Shown: positions 34,191-45,659 of the stretch, one piece after another
Layout of the letters: every line of letters starts with the position of its first letter
Numbering within the stretch: position 1 is the first letter of the stretch
NCBI GenBank assembly: GCA_025506515.1
Contig: CM046443.1
Coordinates: forward strand, 41,343,331-41,407,330
Origin: Flaveria trinervia
Lineage: Eukaryota > Streptophyta > Magnoliopsida > Asterales > Asteraceae
Length of the DNA stretch: 64,000 nt
Direction: 5' to 3'
Made by a program: the position numbers and the translations under genes
Notes under the pieces: generated by a model
Database searches by the model: none
The model's input: the letters and a program-made list of their open reading frames with translations, nothing else
Told to the model about the DNA's origin: nothing

Positions 34191-36270
34191 CAGACGAACA
34201 GATCATAATCAATACCTTCTTCTTGTGCAAACCCCTGAACAACCAGTCTCGCCTTGTTCTTAACAATAAGCCCATTTTCATCAATTTTGTTCATAAACAC
34301 CCATTTAGTGCCTATTGCACACTTACCTGGAGGTAGAGGAACCAGTTCCCACACTTGCTGTTTCTTGAACTGAAGAAGCTCAAGCTGCATGGCATCAACC
34401 CATCCATTGTCCTCTAAAGCAATGTGATAATTCTTTGGCTCTTGCTGACTGATGAAGAGAGCATAGAAGCAGAAATTTGACAATTGACTTCTTGTTGATA
34501 CGCGAGCAGTGATATCACCAATGATCTGAGACATAGGGTGATTCTTCAGATCTTGATACACAATGAGATCTGTGCAAGTGTTTGCAGTAGGTTCAGCAGC
34601 AACAGATGGTGATGGTGAATCATTTCCTTGAAACCAATCAGTGGATGGTAATTCAAAGGAGGTTGAATTTGAAGAAATCTCATCAGCATTTGTTGTGGAT
34701 GGTGCTACTGGAGCTACAGGAACATCAGGTCTAGCTGAATCAGGCAGTTGATCACTAAACCTGAATAGGTGAGTACTGCTATCATCATCATCATCACCAG
34801 CAGTACCACCAGGTGGTGAACTGTTGACAAGGAGAAACAACAGGAGTTTGATAAGGAAATATTGCAGTATGTCCAAATCAATAGCTCCACAGGGCTTTGT
34901 GGAATCTTGTCCTTAGAGATTCATTAAACTTACATGTAGAGTCTCTTCAACCATCTTTGTTCTGCAGTTGAAGACTCTGTATGCTTTGCAAGTTGATGAA
35001 TAACCAACAAAGTACCCTGCATCCACCTTAGGATCAAATTTTGGAGTTGATCCCGTGTGTTGAGAATGAAACAAGGACACCCAAATGCTATGAAGAATGA
35101 AATTAGAGGGGCCAAATGATGAAGAACGTCATATGGAGTCTTCATCAACCTCTGATTTACTAGAACTCTATTCTGTACATAGCAAGCTGTATTGACAGCT
35201 TCAGCCCAAAAAGTCATTGGCAGTCCGAATCAGCCAACATGGACCTTGCAGCTTCAATAAGTGTCCTGTTCTTTCTCTCCACTACTCCATTTTGCTCAGG
35301 ATTTCTTGGGATGCTATACTGCCTCTGATTCCCTTTGATAAGTAATACTCATCAAGTGTGTGGTTTCTAAATTCAGTACCATTATCACTCCTCACACACT
35401 TAACTGGTAGGGAATACTGCTTCTCAACGTGTAACACAAAGTTCATAATGGACTGTGCAGCCTCATCCTTTGAATGCAAGAAGAAAGTCCATACAAATCT
35501 GAGTAATCATCCACAATTACCAGACAGTATTTCTTCTTAGCCATACTCATCACTTTCACAGGACCAAAGAGATCCATGTGAAGAAGCTATAAGCAGGCAG
35601 TGGACTTAGGTTCTTCTATGGAGGGAAATGAGCTTTGTGTTGTTTTCCTTTTAAACAGGCAGTGCAGTTATCTTCACACTTGAACTCCTTATTGGCAGTC
35701 CCCTTACTAAACCATGGTTATCAGCTGATTCATGTTTTTGAGATTAACATGACCCAGCCTTCTATGCCATAGAATAGATTCTTGGGGGAAGCCTTGGAAA
35801 ATAGGCAAGGATGGCCTTTGAGATCTATTTTCTTGGAAAGATCTAAGGCATACACTCTTCCTGTCCTGTTGGCCTTTAGGAGAGTGTGTTCTCCAACACC
35901 TTATCAATCAATTTAGAACTTTGGATGACAGAATCCGACAGTTCTGACTGGTGAAAAGAGCAACATGGCCTTTGTCACACATTTGACTGACACTCAAGAG
36001 GTTGTACTTGAGATTTTCACATGGTTACCATCATCAAACTTTATTTCCCCATTGGAACAAAGCCTTTGTCAATGATGTAACCTTTTGCATCAATGCCAAA
36101 TAACACACCCCTTCCTTCCTTGAGAGTAGTCATTAAGAAGTGATCTGTTTCCTGTCATAATGCATGGATCCTCCACTGTCTACATACCAGATGCCTCTGA
36201 GGTATGTTGAAGAACCCTGCAAGATACAACAAATTAGTTAGATTTTAAGACCCAAACCTTTTTGGTCTTG
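34190..36270 (-). pseudogene. Array unit 3 protease-integrase-truncated RT
   Basis: Same order: protease near 36190-36150 (with an extra base inside the HMTG codons), pre-integrase 36060-35640, integrase 35580-34930 broken by single-base losses (near 35690, 35502, 35326, 35226, 35036). The linker to RT and the RT remnant form one open frame (34876-34190) ending ...EEGIDYD plus three residues and a stop, exactly at the deletion junction. No RT catalytic motif or RNase H. Confidence 0.86.
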
Positions 36271-36289
36271 GCCTGTTCTCATCAACAGA

Positions 36290-39035
36290 TGGTAAACTAC
36301 ATGTTTGTTGGAACCAACAGCCTGAGAGGAAGAAGCTGGTGAAGAAGGAATCCTTAGGCTTGGACCTCCTTTTCTGTGGATTCAACATAGGACATCTAAT
36401 TGGTTAACTCTTCCTAATAGATGTTGAACCATCATAACCAGTTGTGTCTGATTTTGGGATAAGGCTTTCAGCTCTTCCAGACACATTGGCATTGGTTTGA
36501 TAAGTTCCTATGTTGCACCTTCTTCTTTTGAGCAATCTCAGCTGTTACCTTTTAACCCCCTTCCTTTTTGGATTTCTGTATGGACTTGAGGGTTACAGTA
36601 TTTGATGTTGCTGGTACAAATGTGGCTCCAAACTCAATTTTCAATTAGCCATTTTCTCTTGAATTTCTTCTTTATGTTTGAGTTTGGATCCCCTTTTGTA
36701 CCAACAATCATCTGTAAGATGATTGAACAAACCACATACTTCCATGGTTTCTTCTTCTCTTATGATGATCATCAACTAAAGAGGATGAAACTACTGAAGA
36801 CTTGCTTTTCAGTACTTTAGAAGCATTATTTGCTTTCTTGACTTCCTCTTTAGTAGTCTTCAAACTCTTTCTACTGATAGTTTTCTTCTCTTCAGTGCTT
36901 CATTAGTTGGAGTTTGAACTTCAGGTGTTAATCTTGCTCTCCTCCAGTCCTCTCAGGACTTTCAGAAATAACTCCTGAGTTGATAATCTCTTTTATCATG
37001 TGAGTGTCAGCAGTAGAACCATCATATCAGCTGATGGGTTCTGAGAAGGCTTAGTGCTGACTTCAACTTTTGATGATGCTCTATCAAAAGGTGAATCACA
37101 TGATGAGGTGGATTGGTTATTGCTTTCTCCATCAGATTTCACTTCTGCTCTTGAAGCAAATCTGTAGGAGGAGCATGTGATTGTAACCAATACCAAACTT
37201 CACATTGGAAGCAATTGCTTATTAAGAAGCATTTCGAAACCTTTGCATGATTGTACCCATCGATCACACTTTACCTGGGTGACTGCAAGGGTTTCTTTTA
37301 GATTTCTCTGGTCATCCAGAATAACCTCTACTTAGCCTTTTCATCATTTAGTTGGGATTTAAGCTTATAACTTATCATTTTTACAATTAGGAGCAGACTC
37401 AAACTCAGCTTTTCTTTTGGAAATGGTTTTCTCAAGCTCAAGTTTTGATGATTATTATGCTACATTTGCCTCTCTATTGAGACAAAGGCATCAATGCATG
37501 ATTCAGAAATAACTTGCTTTAGCCTCTGAAGATACCTGAGTTACCTGTGAAGATATGCATTTGAGCAGGAACCCTCAGTAGACTCCAGGGCCGTGAGAGC
37601 CAGATTCCCAAAAGACTATCACCACCATGTTGACCAGCACCTATGAACATTGTTCATGACCAGACATGTCATCCGTAAACTGCTCCAGTCAACACCTCCA
37701 GGGGTGAAGAAGTTGTGTTGTTGAGGTTGAGGAGGTTGATGAGATTGAGATGGTTGAGGTTCTGGTAGTGCATGAGGTTGTGTTACTATAGGAACTTGAA
37801 CTGATTTGACTGTGGCATGTAATAACAAGGTAAGGATATGGCATTTGACCCTGAGGTACAAATATGCAGGAGATTGTGGTTGAGAATGATGACTAAATTG
37901 ACAGGATGTTGCCCTCTGTGTTGTTGAACTAGCACGGGAAAGTCACAAAAGGTGCAGAGGAATTGATCCAGATGATCTGCATTCTCTAGCAAAGTGTCCA
38001 AGCCTGTGGCATTTGTGACACTTCAACTTACTCTTGTCAAAAACAACTTGGTTTTGCCAGAGAGTCCTGGGAACTTTCTTCCAGTTCTTTTGTAGAACTT
38101 CTGAGATCTGATATTTATCAAGGCCATTTGGCTCAAAATATCCATCTCTTCTAAGTCATCAGCAGCAATCCCCTTGAGATCATCCTTGATGAAGCATAGA
38201 TTGTCATTATTACATCCAGTAAACTGACTATCAACACTCACAATGCAGAATCAAAAGTGTTTGAAGAGAAGTCAATATGCTCATCATACTGGCATTCAGA
38301 TGAAGCATATTCTAACTCATGACCAACCAAGGCAGTGTTGCCAGTGAGCTTTCCAGATGAAGACAGTTTTCGTTTCTGTTCTATCTCTCTCTCAAATGTG
38401 AGCAATTTCCCATGGAGTTGGGTGAGAGATAGTTTGTCCAAATTTGCACTGGAGCGTAGGACAATAGTGTATGTGTCCCATCTCTCAGGCAGTGATCTAA
38501 GAAATCTGTTATTCATCTGGCTATTGGTGTACTCATGTTTGACCATTTTTAATTCAGAGATCAAACAAGAGAACCGCTCGAACTGTTGAGTCAGTGTCTC
38601 ACCCTTCCTATGAGAGAATGTCTCGTATTGTTGGGCAAGGATTTCTCTATTATTTGCCAAGACCTCATCTGTTCCTCCAAATTGTTCTTTCAAGGCATTC
38701 CAGAGGTCATGGGTAGTTTCATGATGCATTAGCCCAGAATAGATTTCATTAGGCAGTGCCATGGCCAGAATTCCATGGGCTTTTGCATCAATCTCAAACA
38801 AATTCTTATCCTCATCTGAGTATTGCTCCCTCCTCTTCGGAACCATTTGATTGGTTTCCGGGTTATTCACCATAGGCTTGTGTGGACCATGTACCACTGA
38901 TGTCCAACAACCTGCGCTGTTAACAGACAGGTGATGGAGCATTCGTCGTTGCCATATGTTATACTCATTCCTAACCAGCATTGGAGGCTTGGTTGAGGAA
39001 CCAGTATTGTGAGGATCATTAGAAGGAGTAGTCAT
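36290..39035 (-). pseudogene. Array unit 3 gag
   Basis: Start ATG at 39035. The first 265 codons (39035-38238) are open and give the clearest copy of the UBN2-type gag domain in the window. The zinc knuckle near 38020-37978 keeps its Cys and His spacing. Downstream, single-base losses (near 38242, 38048, 37960, 37555, 37330, 37200, 36900) break the coiled-coil and second zinc-finger parts. Confidence 0.86.
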
Positions 39036-39261
39036 TTTGAGTCCAAATACAATTTAATTCAAGCTTTTAAACGTTTTTTATAAAGACCACAACAGACTCA
39101 ATGAAAACCAAGAGAAAATCTCAGGATGAATGACCAGAAAACACAAAAAATTCAATCTTTATAACCGTTTCTTGCAAAACACAAAAATGCTAATTCAGTC
39201 AAACTTGGATCTTGAATAGCAATTTCAATGATCAACTATTAGATTGATCAATGATTAACAT

Positions 39262-39273
39262 GCTTTGATACCA
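39262..39273 (-). promoter_or_regulatory. Primer-binding site, array unit 3
   Basis: TGGTATCAAAGC on the minus strand, two bases from the end of LTR 4, which is the true 5' LTR of the array. Confidence 0.87.
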
Positions 39274-39275
39274 TT

Positions 39276-40190
39276 TGTCAGGATCAGTGATCGCAAGTTT
39301 GATGTAACTGAGCGTAGCACAACGGAATAAGAACAAGAATTTGACAAATTGTAGCAAGAGTTTGATACTTGTATGCATTAAGAACAAATATGGTTATAAC
39401 GAGAGAATATATTTCTGTAACAAGGAATGTTTCAATAATATCGAATATTTCTGATCAAATCATTCATTCATTACAATAGGTTGACACTCCTTATATAGAG
39501 TGCAATCGCTGCTATTATCACGGGTAAGTGACAACTGGCAGATCTATTACAAAAAATAACTAACTCTTAACAAACTACTGAAATGTTCACAACTACTGAG
39601 AACATATCAGAGTGTTAAGTACAAAATAAGAAACTACTGATAAGAAACTACTGAAACTACAACGACTGAAGAACAAGCTCTTCAGTCGTTTTACAAAACT
39701 ACTGATAAATATAAAAATACTGATGAGCACAACAACTAAAGAAGTATTCTTCAGCTATTGTGTCAAACTACTGAAAAGATAAAACATAAAACTACTGAAA
39801 GGTAAACCGTCACAACTACTGAAGAAGACCTCTTCAGCTGTTGTGACAACGTCTGATACTTTGGTCTTCAGCACTTGTGTCTTCAGACTTTGTCTTCAGC
39901 ACTTGTGTCTTCAGACTTTGTCTTCAACACTTGTGTCTTCAGACTTTGTCTTCAGCACTTGTGTCTTCAGACTTTGTCTTCAGCACTTGTGTCTTCAGAC
40001 TTTGTCTTCAGCACTTGTGTCTTCAGACTTTGTCTTCAGCACTTGTGTCTTCAGACTTTGTCTTCAGCACTTGTCTTCAGACTTTGTAATCAGCTGTTGT
40101 CTTCAGCTGTTGTGGTCTTCAGTAGTTGTTGTGACGTCTGTGGACTTAAAGGTTTTTCTGATCCGGCTCATTGGTTCTTTTGGTCCAACA
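39276..40190 (-). repeat. Array LTR 4 (rightmost, 5'-terminal)
   Basis: 915 bp, TGTCAGG ... CCAACA, TATA box CTATATAAGG near 39500. Longer than the others by three 28-bp units: eight units start at 39866, 39894, 39922, 39950, 39978, 40006, 40034 and 40062. Directly followed by GTAAT, the target duplication. Confidence 0.9.
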
Positions 40191-41089
40191 GTAATTTCAG
40201 AGAGAAATTTGGGGTTTAGGTTTGGAGGAAAGAAGAAGATGATAGAAAGAGGGGGAACCTTGGGTTTATATGTGAAAAGGATTTAAGACAAAGTTAATGA
40301 AAGAGAATAAACTTTGAAATCCGGATGTCGGTCCCACCTCTAAAAAAGTAGTTTGCTTTTGCTCAAAAAGTAATTTTCTTGGAAGTCAAAAAGCTTCCAA
40401 AGGTAAATTATCTTCGAAAGTTTTAATGAAAAAGCTTTCGAAGCTAAAATGACTTTGGAAGATTTTCCTAAGAGTTGTGAAAATTTTGCTTCGGAAGAAA
40501 AATTAAGACTTGAATGCTTTGTTCAGAGGAATAAAGCTTCTGAGAGTTAATTTTGCTTTCGAAGAAAATAGTCTTTGAAAACATATAAGTGTCTGGGACA
40601 AGTATTAAGCTTCAAAAGATATTTCAGAAATTTCTTCCAAAGGTAATTATCTTCGAAAGTTTTAATGAAAAAGCTTCGAAGCTAAAATGACTTTGGAAGA
40701 TTTTCCTAAGAGTTGTGAAAATTTTGCTTCGGAAGAAAAATTAAGACTTGAATGCTTTGTTCAGAGGAATAAAGCTTCTGAGAGTTAATTTTGCTTTCGA
40801 AGAAAATAGTCTTTGAAAACATATAAGTGTCTGGGACAAGTATAAGCTTCAAAAGATATTTCAGAAATTTCTTCCAAAGGTAAATTACTTAGACAGTTAT
40901 TTGTTTTGAAAGCATGATTTTCTTCCGAAGATAAAAGCATATCTTCTGAAGGATCAAAACTTTCAGAAATCTAAGGAAAGTCTTCAAAAGATTTTCATCC
41001 AAAGAAAACAAGAGCTTATGAAAATGATGAATTAGACAACTTAGGAACACAGATTTTAAGAAATAATAAGAATTAGTTTTAAGAAAAAT
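40191..41089 (-). other. Element B spacer between pol and ORF3, with a 240-bp tandem duplication
   Basis: Reverse complement matches A's spacer, including the leader (40191-40340) and the uninterrupted GGGAC site at 40331-40335. CTTCGGAAG/CTTCCGAAG and near variants are frequent. A direct duplication, 40401-40640 and 40641-40877, is almost identical and is absent from A. Confidence 0.75.
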
Positions 41090-44044
41090 CTACTCAAAGT
41101 TTATCATCCCAATAGCTGATATAAGATATTTAAATCTTTATTCATCAAAAGCCTTGTGAACAGATCAGCATATTGTTCATTTGTGTGGACTTTGACTAGT
41201 TTAATTAATCCTTTTCCAAAATTATCTCTAATTAAATGATACCTGATGTTGATGTGTTTGGTCCTTGAGTGCTGCACAGGATTCTCTATGATAGAGATAG
41301 CACTGTTGTTGTCTATGTGAATCGGAGTCTCCTTGAAGTTTAATCTATAGTCAAGCATCTGATTTTGAATCCATAGCACTTAAGCACAAAAACTTGTAGC
41401 ATCAATGTATTCAGCTTCAGCAGTTGATGTAGAGACACAAGATTGTTTCTTGCATTGCTGTGAGACAATCCTTCGACCAAGAAACTAGCATCCCCCAGAT
41501 GTGAACTTTGCAGTCATGTTGCAACCACCATAATCACTTTTTGTATAAGCATACAGATTGAAGTCAGAATTATTAGGATACCATAGATCAAGTGTTGAAG
41601 CACCTTTGAGGTATCTTAGAATCCTTTTGATAGTGATAAGGCGAGACATCTTAGGGTTGGCTTGATATCTTGCACAAATACATGTAACAAACATGATATC
41701 AGGCCTGTTAGCTGTAAGATATATAAGAGACCCAATCATAGCCCTGTAAAGGTGTTCATCCACACACTCCCCCTCAAGATCAGGTCCAAGGGAGTGGTTT
41801 CTTGCTATGGGTGTCTTAGCAATCTTACAATCAGTCATGTTGAATCTCTTAAGTATGTCTTGAACATACTTTAGCTGACTAATGAAGATGCCACCTTCAA
41901 CTTGCTTCACTTGAATTCCCAAAAAGAAATTGAGTTCCCCCATGGCACTCATTTCAAATCTGTCCTTCATCAGCTTCTCAAAGTCTTTGCAGAGCCTTGG
42001 ATTAGTTGAACCAAAGATGATGTCATCTATATATACTTGAACTAGCATTAAGTCATTTCCCTATCCTTTGATGAAGAGAGTTCTATCTATAGTACCCCTT
42101 CTATATCCATGCTTGTAGTGATACTAAGATAGAGTTTCATACCACTTCCTGGGAGCCTGATGCAACCCATAAGGAGCTTTGTCAAGCTTGCAAACATAAT
42201 TAGGATGATCAGGATCTGCAAAACTAGGTGGTTGTTTGACATACATCTCTTCATCAATCACTCCATAAAGAAAAGCACACTTGGCATCAAGTTGATAGAC
42301 CTTGAAGTTCTTGGATGCAACAAATGCCAGGAATATCCTAACAGCTTCCAGTCTTGCTACAGGAGCAAAGACATCAGTGTAGTCAATCCCTTCTTCTTAT
42401 GTGTATCCTTGAACAACTAGTCTAGATTTATTATTGATGACAGTGCCTCTATCATCCTTCTTGTTCCTAAACACCCATTTGGTTCCAATAGTAGTCTTCC
42501 TATGAGGAAGAGGACAAAGGTTTCAAACTTTCTACCTTTTGAATTGAAGCAGCTCCTCTTGCATAGCTTCATCCCAACTTCCATCCTTCAGAGCCTCATC
42601 AATTTTCTTTGGCTCTATCTGGGATAAGAAACAAGATTGAAGACAAACATTTGCTTCATGGGTTTGTCCTCTTGTTCTTACCCCTATGTAAATATATCCA
42701 ATGATGTTTGTGGTGGGGTGAGACTTGTGGATCCTTAGCTAAGGGATCACAACAAGTTGCTGAGAGAGATCTAAATTAGAGAAATTTAGATCTAGCATGG
42801 ATGTTTCTCCCACCACATCAGCACACTTATCAAGAGAGACTTGATCCAATGAGTGTGTGACAACATTAATGTTGTCTTCTATGGAGTGGTTATCAGCATC
42901 AAGAAATTCCTGATCACTATCACCACCTCCATCATTTTCTTCTGCATTTGAAGTGTCTTTATCTGGTTATGGAGCCTCTGAGCTGGAATTTGAAGGCATC
43001 CCAGATGAGTCAGCTGAATTTGTCATTATGGTGCTAATAGTAACTTCGTTTGCAGAATTATTACAACTGGAGCTGAAGATGTGTTACTTGAAGGTCTTCT
43101 TAGCTCAAATCTTGGGTCTGGATCACCTATAAGTAAGATTTCTGCAGATCCTAAAATAGTCTCACAAGATTTGTTAAAATAGTTGGTAACTAAATCAAGA
43201 TCAAACAACCAATCAGGACCAGAACCAGCCACACAGGGTGTGTGTTCATTGAAAGTCACATTGGCTGACTCCTCAACAATTCTAGTTCTGAGATTGTATA
43301 CTCTATAAGCCTTAGGTTAGGAAGAATATCCAATAAAATGTCCATCATCTGATTTCTCAGCAAATTTGGCAATTTGATCTTTGGTATTCAAGATGGTGCA
43401 AGGACATCCAAATGACTTGAGAAAACCAATGAAAGGTTTCCTTTTATGCCAAAGTTCATAAGGAGTCTTGCCATGAGTCTTAACCACTAAAACTCTATTC
43501 TGCACATAGCAGGCAGTGTTGACTACCTTTGCCCAGAAGGTGATGGGCAGCTTAGAATCAGACAACATGGTTCTTGCAGCTTCAATAAGTGTCCTATTTC
43601 TCCTCTCAGCAACACCATTTTGTTGAGGAGTCCTAGGAGCACTATATTGTCTTCTAATACCCTTTTCATCACAAAATGTATCAAGGATTTGGTTCTAGAA
43701 TTCAGTTCCCTCATCACATCTTATGGTTTTGACCTTGTGATCAAATTAATTCTCAATCTTTAGGATGAAATTCTTCAGAATCTCAGGGGTCTTATCCTTA
43801 CTTCTAAGGAAGAAAACCCAAGTGAATCTTGTAAAGTCATTTGTGATCACTAAACAATAAGAGGTCCTTCCTAAACTCATTACACTGGTAGGGCCAAAGA
43901 GATCCATATGTAACAAGTGTAGGGGTGTAGTGATGCAGTTTCTTTCCTTAGGCTTATGAGATACCTTATGTTGCTTCCCTTTTAGGCATGCAACATAATG
44001 ATCATCACTTGTAAACTCTTTCTTTGGTATTCCAGTTACCAAAT
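41090..44044 (-). pseudogene. Element B Copia pol (integrase, RT, RNase H)
   Basis: Collinear with A's pol. Integrase zinc region with the same DDHYVAC replacement (~44000), HMDLFGP (~43905), second Asp region near 43715, Glu region near 43600; RT N-terminus near 42470, catalytic box YIDDIIFGS (~42035; Ile where A has Val), 187-codon open frame 42048-41485 through the RT thumb into RNase H; RNase H C-terminus 41379-41104. Stop TAG at 41092-41090. Broken by stops and shifts near 43740, 43060, 42400, 42110 and 41487. The 5' side (rest of integrase zinc domain, protease, gag, 5' LTR) is cut at 44044 by element C's LTR. Confidence 0.9.
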
Positions 44045-44521
44045 TGAAGATCATGTATAGGTTGGACTCACCTTAGATTAGAATGTTTACTTTTGCTTAT
44101 AATAGGTCTTTTGTTAGTTTCGTTTTGTATGTGATTAGATTTATGTAGTTTTGCAGTCCAGCAAAGCTGTGAGCGAAACTATAGTTTCGCTCACAGTCAG
44201 CTGATTAGTTCGCTCGGAGAAACTACTATTTTTGCCAGGCGAAACTAAGATTGCTATATATAATTTTTGATCCTTACCATTGTAGGTAAGCTTGCAAAAC
44301 CCTAATCGTTGATCCTTGTTGCAAGTTACCTTTTCTAAGCAGGAAATTCGTAGAAATATCCTTGTGCTTTGATGTTATTGAATGTTATGATCTTCATTGT
44401 CTTATATTGAATGAGTTGTTATTGTTTTCGATCTTCATTGTTCATCTTGTTTAGTTTGTGTGTTTGATATTGAACGATTCTTCATTTCATTTGCACTGTA
44501 ATATGATCAAATGGACCAACA
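44045..44521 (+). repeat. Element C 5' LTR (477 bp)
   Basis: Begins TGAAGATCATG where homology to B's pol stops, and ends GACCAACA three bases before a primer-binding site. Contains a 30-bp perfect palindrome at 44167-44196. The start is inferred from the breakpoint in pol and could be off by a few bases. Confidence 0.72.
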
Positions 44522-44524
44522 ATA

Positions 44525-44537
44525 TGGTATCAGAGTC
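44525..44537 (+). promoter_or_regulatory. Primer-binding site of element C
   Basis: TGGTATCAGAGTC matches the initiator Met-tRNA-type site over the first 11 bases and follows the LTR end by 3 bp. Only 45 bp of element C follow before D1. Confidence 0.85.
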
Positions 44538-44582
44538 TTAATGCTCATGATTTGTTGAGTTTTGGTTGTTTTAGTTCAATAT

Positions 44583-45317
44583 TGTTAGGACCTGGTATTG
44601 AATGAAATACAGAATGATTAACGTGTAAACCAAACCAAATAGTGCGGAATCCTATTTGATTGGAGATCCAATCAGTGAGAACGCACGTAAAATCAATAAA
44701 GTATTGAATCAAACGTTAAGAATCGATTAGGAATCGATCTACAGCGTCCTATGAACTTGGAGTATCAACTTGGAGGCTTCTGGATGGCTAGGGTACGTCT
44801 GGAGTCGAAATAGAATGAATGCTCACCTTTTTCCACGAATTGGGTTGTATTTATAGGTTAGTATTGTTCATTCGTGCGACTGAACCATTAGTATGGTTCA
44901 GTCGTGCGATTGAACCATGCAGTTGATTCATCCGCACGACTGAGTGTTCAGTCGTGTGACTGAGCCAATCTTATGTTACAATCATACGACTGATCCAGTC
45001 TCCTGGTTCAGTCGTGCGACTGAGTCATTCATATGAATTTATTCATGCGTATGGTCCATTCGCATGGGCCATTCGCATGAGAACTTCATTTTGTTAAGTT
45101 TGAATGTATTAATTAATATAACATTATATGTAACAATTCAAACAACCACAAACCTAATTAACCAATTCAACATCGACTCATTAATGAAATATTAAACATC
45201 ATAAATAACAAACAACTAATATCATTTCATTAATCATTCCAAGCATTACATCAGAATCAAACAAACAAGATCTATTACATTCATATCATGATCTAGGGAC
45301 ATACATGTATCAACAAA
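44583..45317 (-). repeat. Element D1 3' LTR (735 bp)
   Basis: Plus-strand reading TGTTAGGACC ... ATGTATCAACA, followed by the minus-strand polypurine tract AAGGGGGAGTT at 45318-45328. Homologous to 48754-49467. Contains CGACTG-rich near-palindromes (CAGTCGTGTGACTG ~44960, CAGTCGTGCGACTG ~45010). A minus-strand TATA box (CTATAAATAC) lies near 44855. Confidence 0.82.
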
Positions 45318-45537
45318 CTCCCCCTTGGACCTAGATCTCTCTAATGTCTTGTTTTCTTCATTACCTCCTCATACTTCTTGTACTTATCCTCTTTTGTGAC
45401 TCCTGCATGAATCTCAAATGCAAAACAGAGTCTTATGACATTCTGGGGAGGGCTTGTACTATATCCCGCGTATCATAGAAAGTGGCCACTTGTATAGAGT
45501 GTAGACATCATTAGCAGACAAGTTGGTAAGCCACATT
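45318..45537 (-). pseudogene. Element D1 accessory ORF C-terminus (cut by the gap)
   Basis: Reverse complement is homologous to the C-terminal codons of the D2 accessory gene (49728-49492): same EDVYTLYNW-type region and Lys/Glu-rich end, differing by scattered substitutions. The rest of D1 is lost in the N gap. Confidence 0.7.
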
Positions 45538-45637
45538 NNNNNNNNNNNNNNNNNNNNNNNNNNNNNNNNNNNNNNNNNNNNNNNNNNNNNNNNNNNNNNN
45601 NNNNNNNNNNNNNNNNNNNNNNNNNNNNNNNNNNNNN
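45538..45637. other. Assembly gap (100 N)
   Basis: Exactly 100 N, the conventional length for a gap of unknown size. The order and distance of the sequences on either side are not established by this window. Confidence 0.99.
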
Positions 45638-45659
45638 TAACTCAAGTGTAAATATAAAA

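Larger units (their letters stand above)
17926..40190 (-). mobile_element. Tandem array of a Copia element: 4 LTRs and 3 internal units (22.3 kb)
   Basis: Four LTRs (17926-18748, 25045-25869, 32172-33001, 39276-40190) alternate with three internal regions of 6296, 6302 and 6274 bp, all minus strand. Adjacent units share one LTR with no target duplication between them. The whole block is bounded by GTAA (17922-17925 and 40191-40194), a 4-bp direct repeat that becomes 5 bp (GTAAT) if the first LTR base is counted. The element A leader shows the uninterrupted site. The structure fits unequal LTR-LTR recombination after one insertion. Confidence 0.9.

Noticed and set aside
39843..40286. Plus-strand frames with repeated Ser/Cys/Phe/Leu units over the LTR minisatellites (also at 18486, 25605, 32771)
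   Set aside because: A stop-free 28-bp period gives open frames in all three phases; they lie in LTRs, opposite to element transcription, and end with the repeat. No coding signal beyond the repeat.
2560..44044. A and B as one large genomic inverted duplication
   Set aside because: B's LTR is complete while A's is cut exactly at B's terminus, and the arms are clearly diverged; nested insertion of two family members is simpler. Not fully excluded without B's 5' flank.
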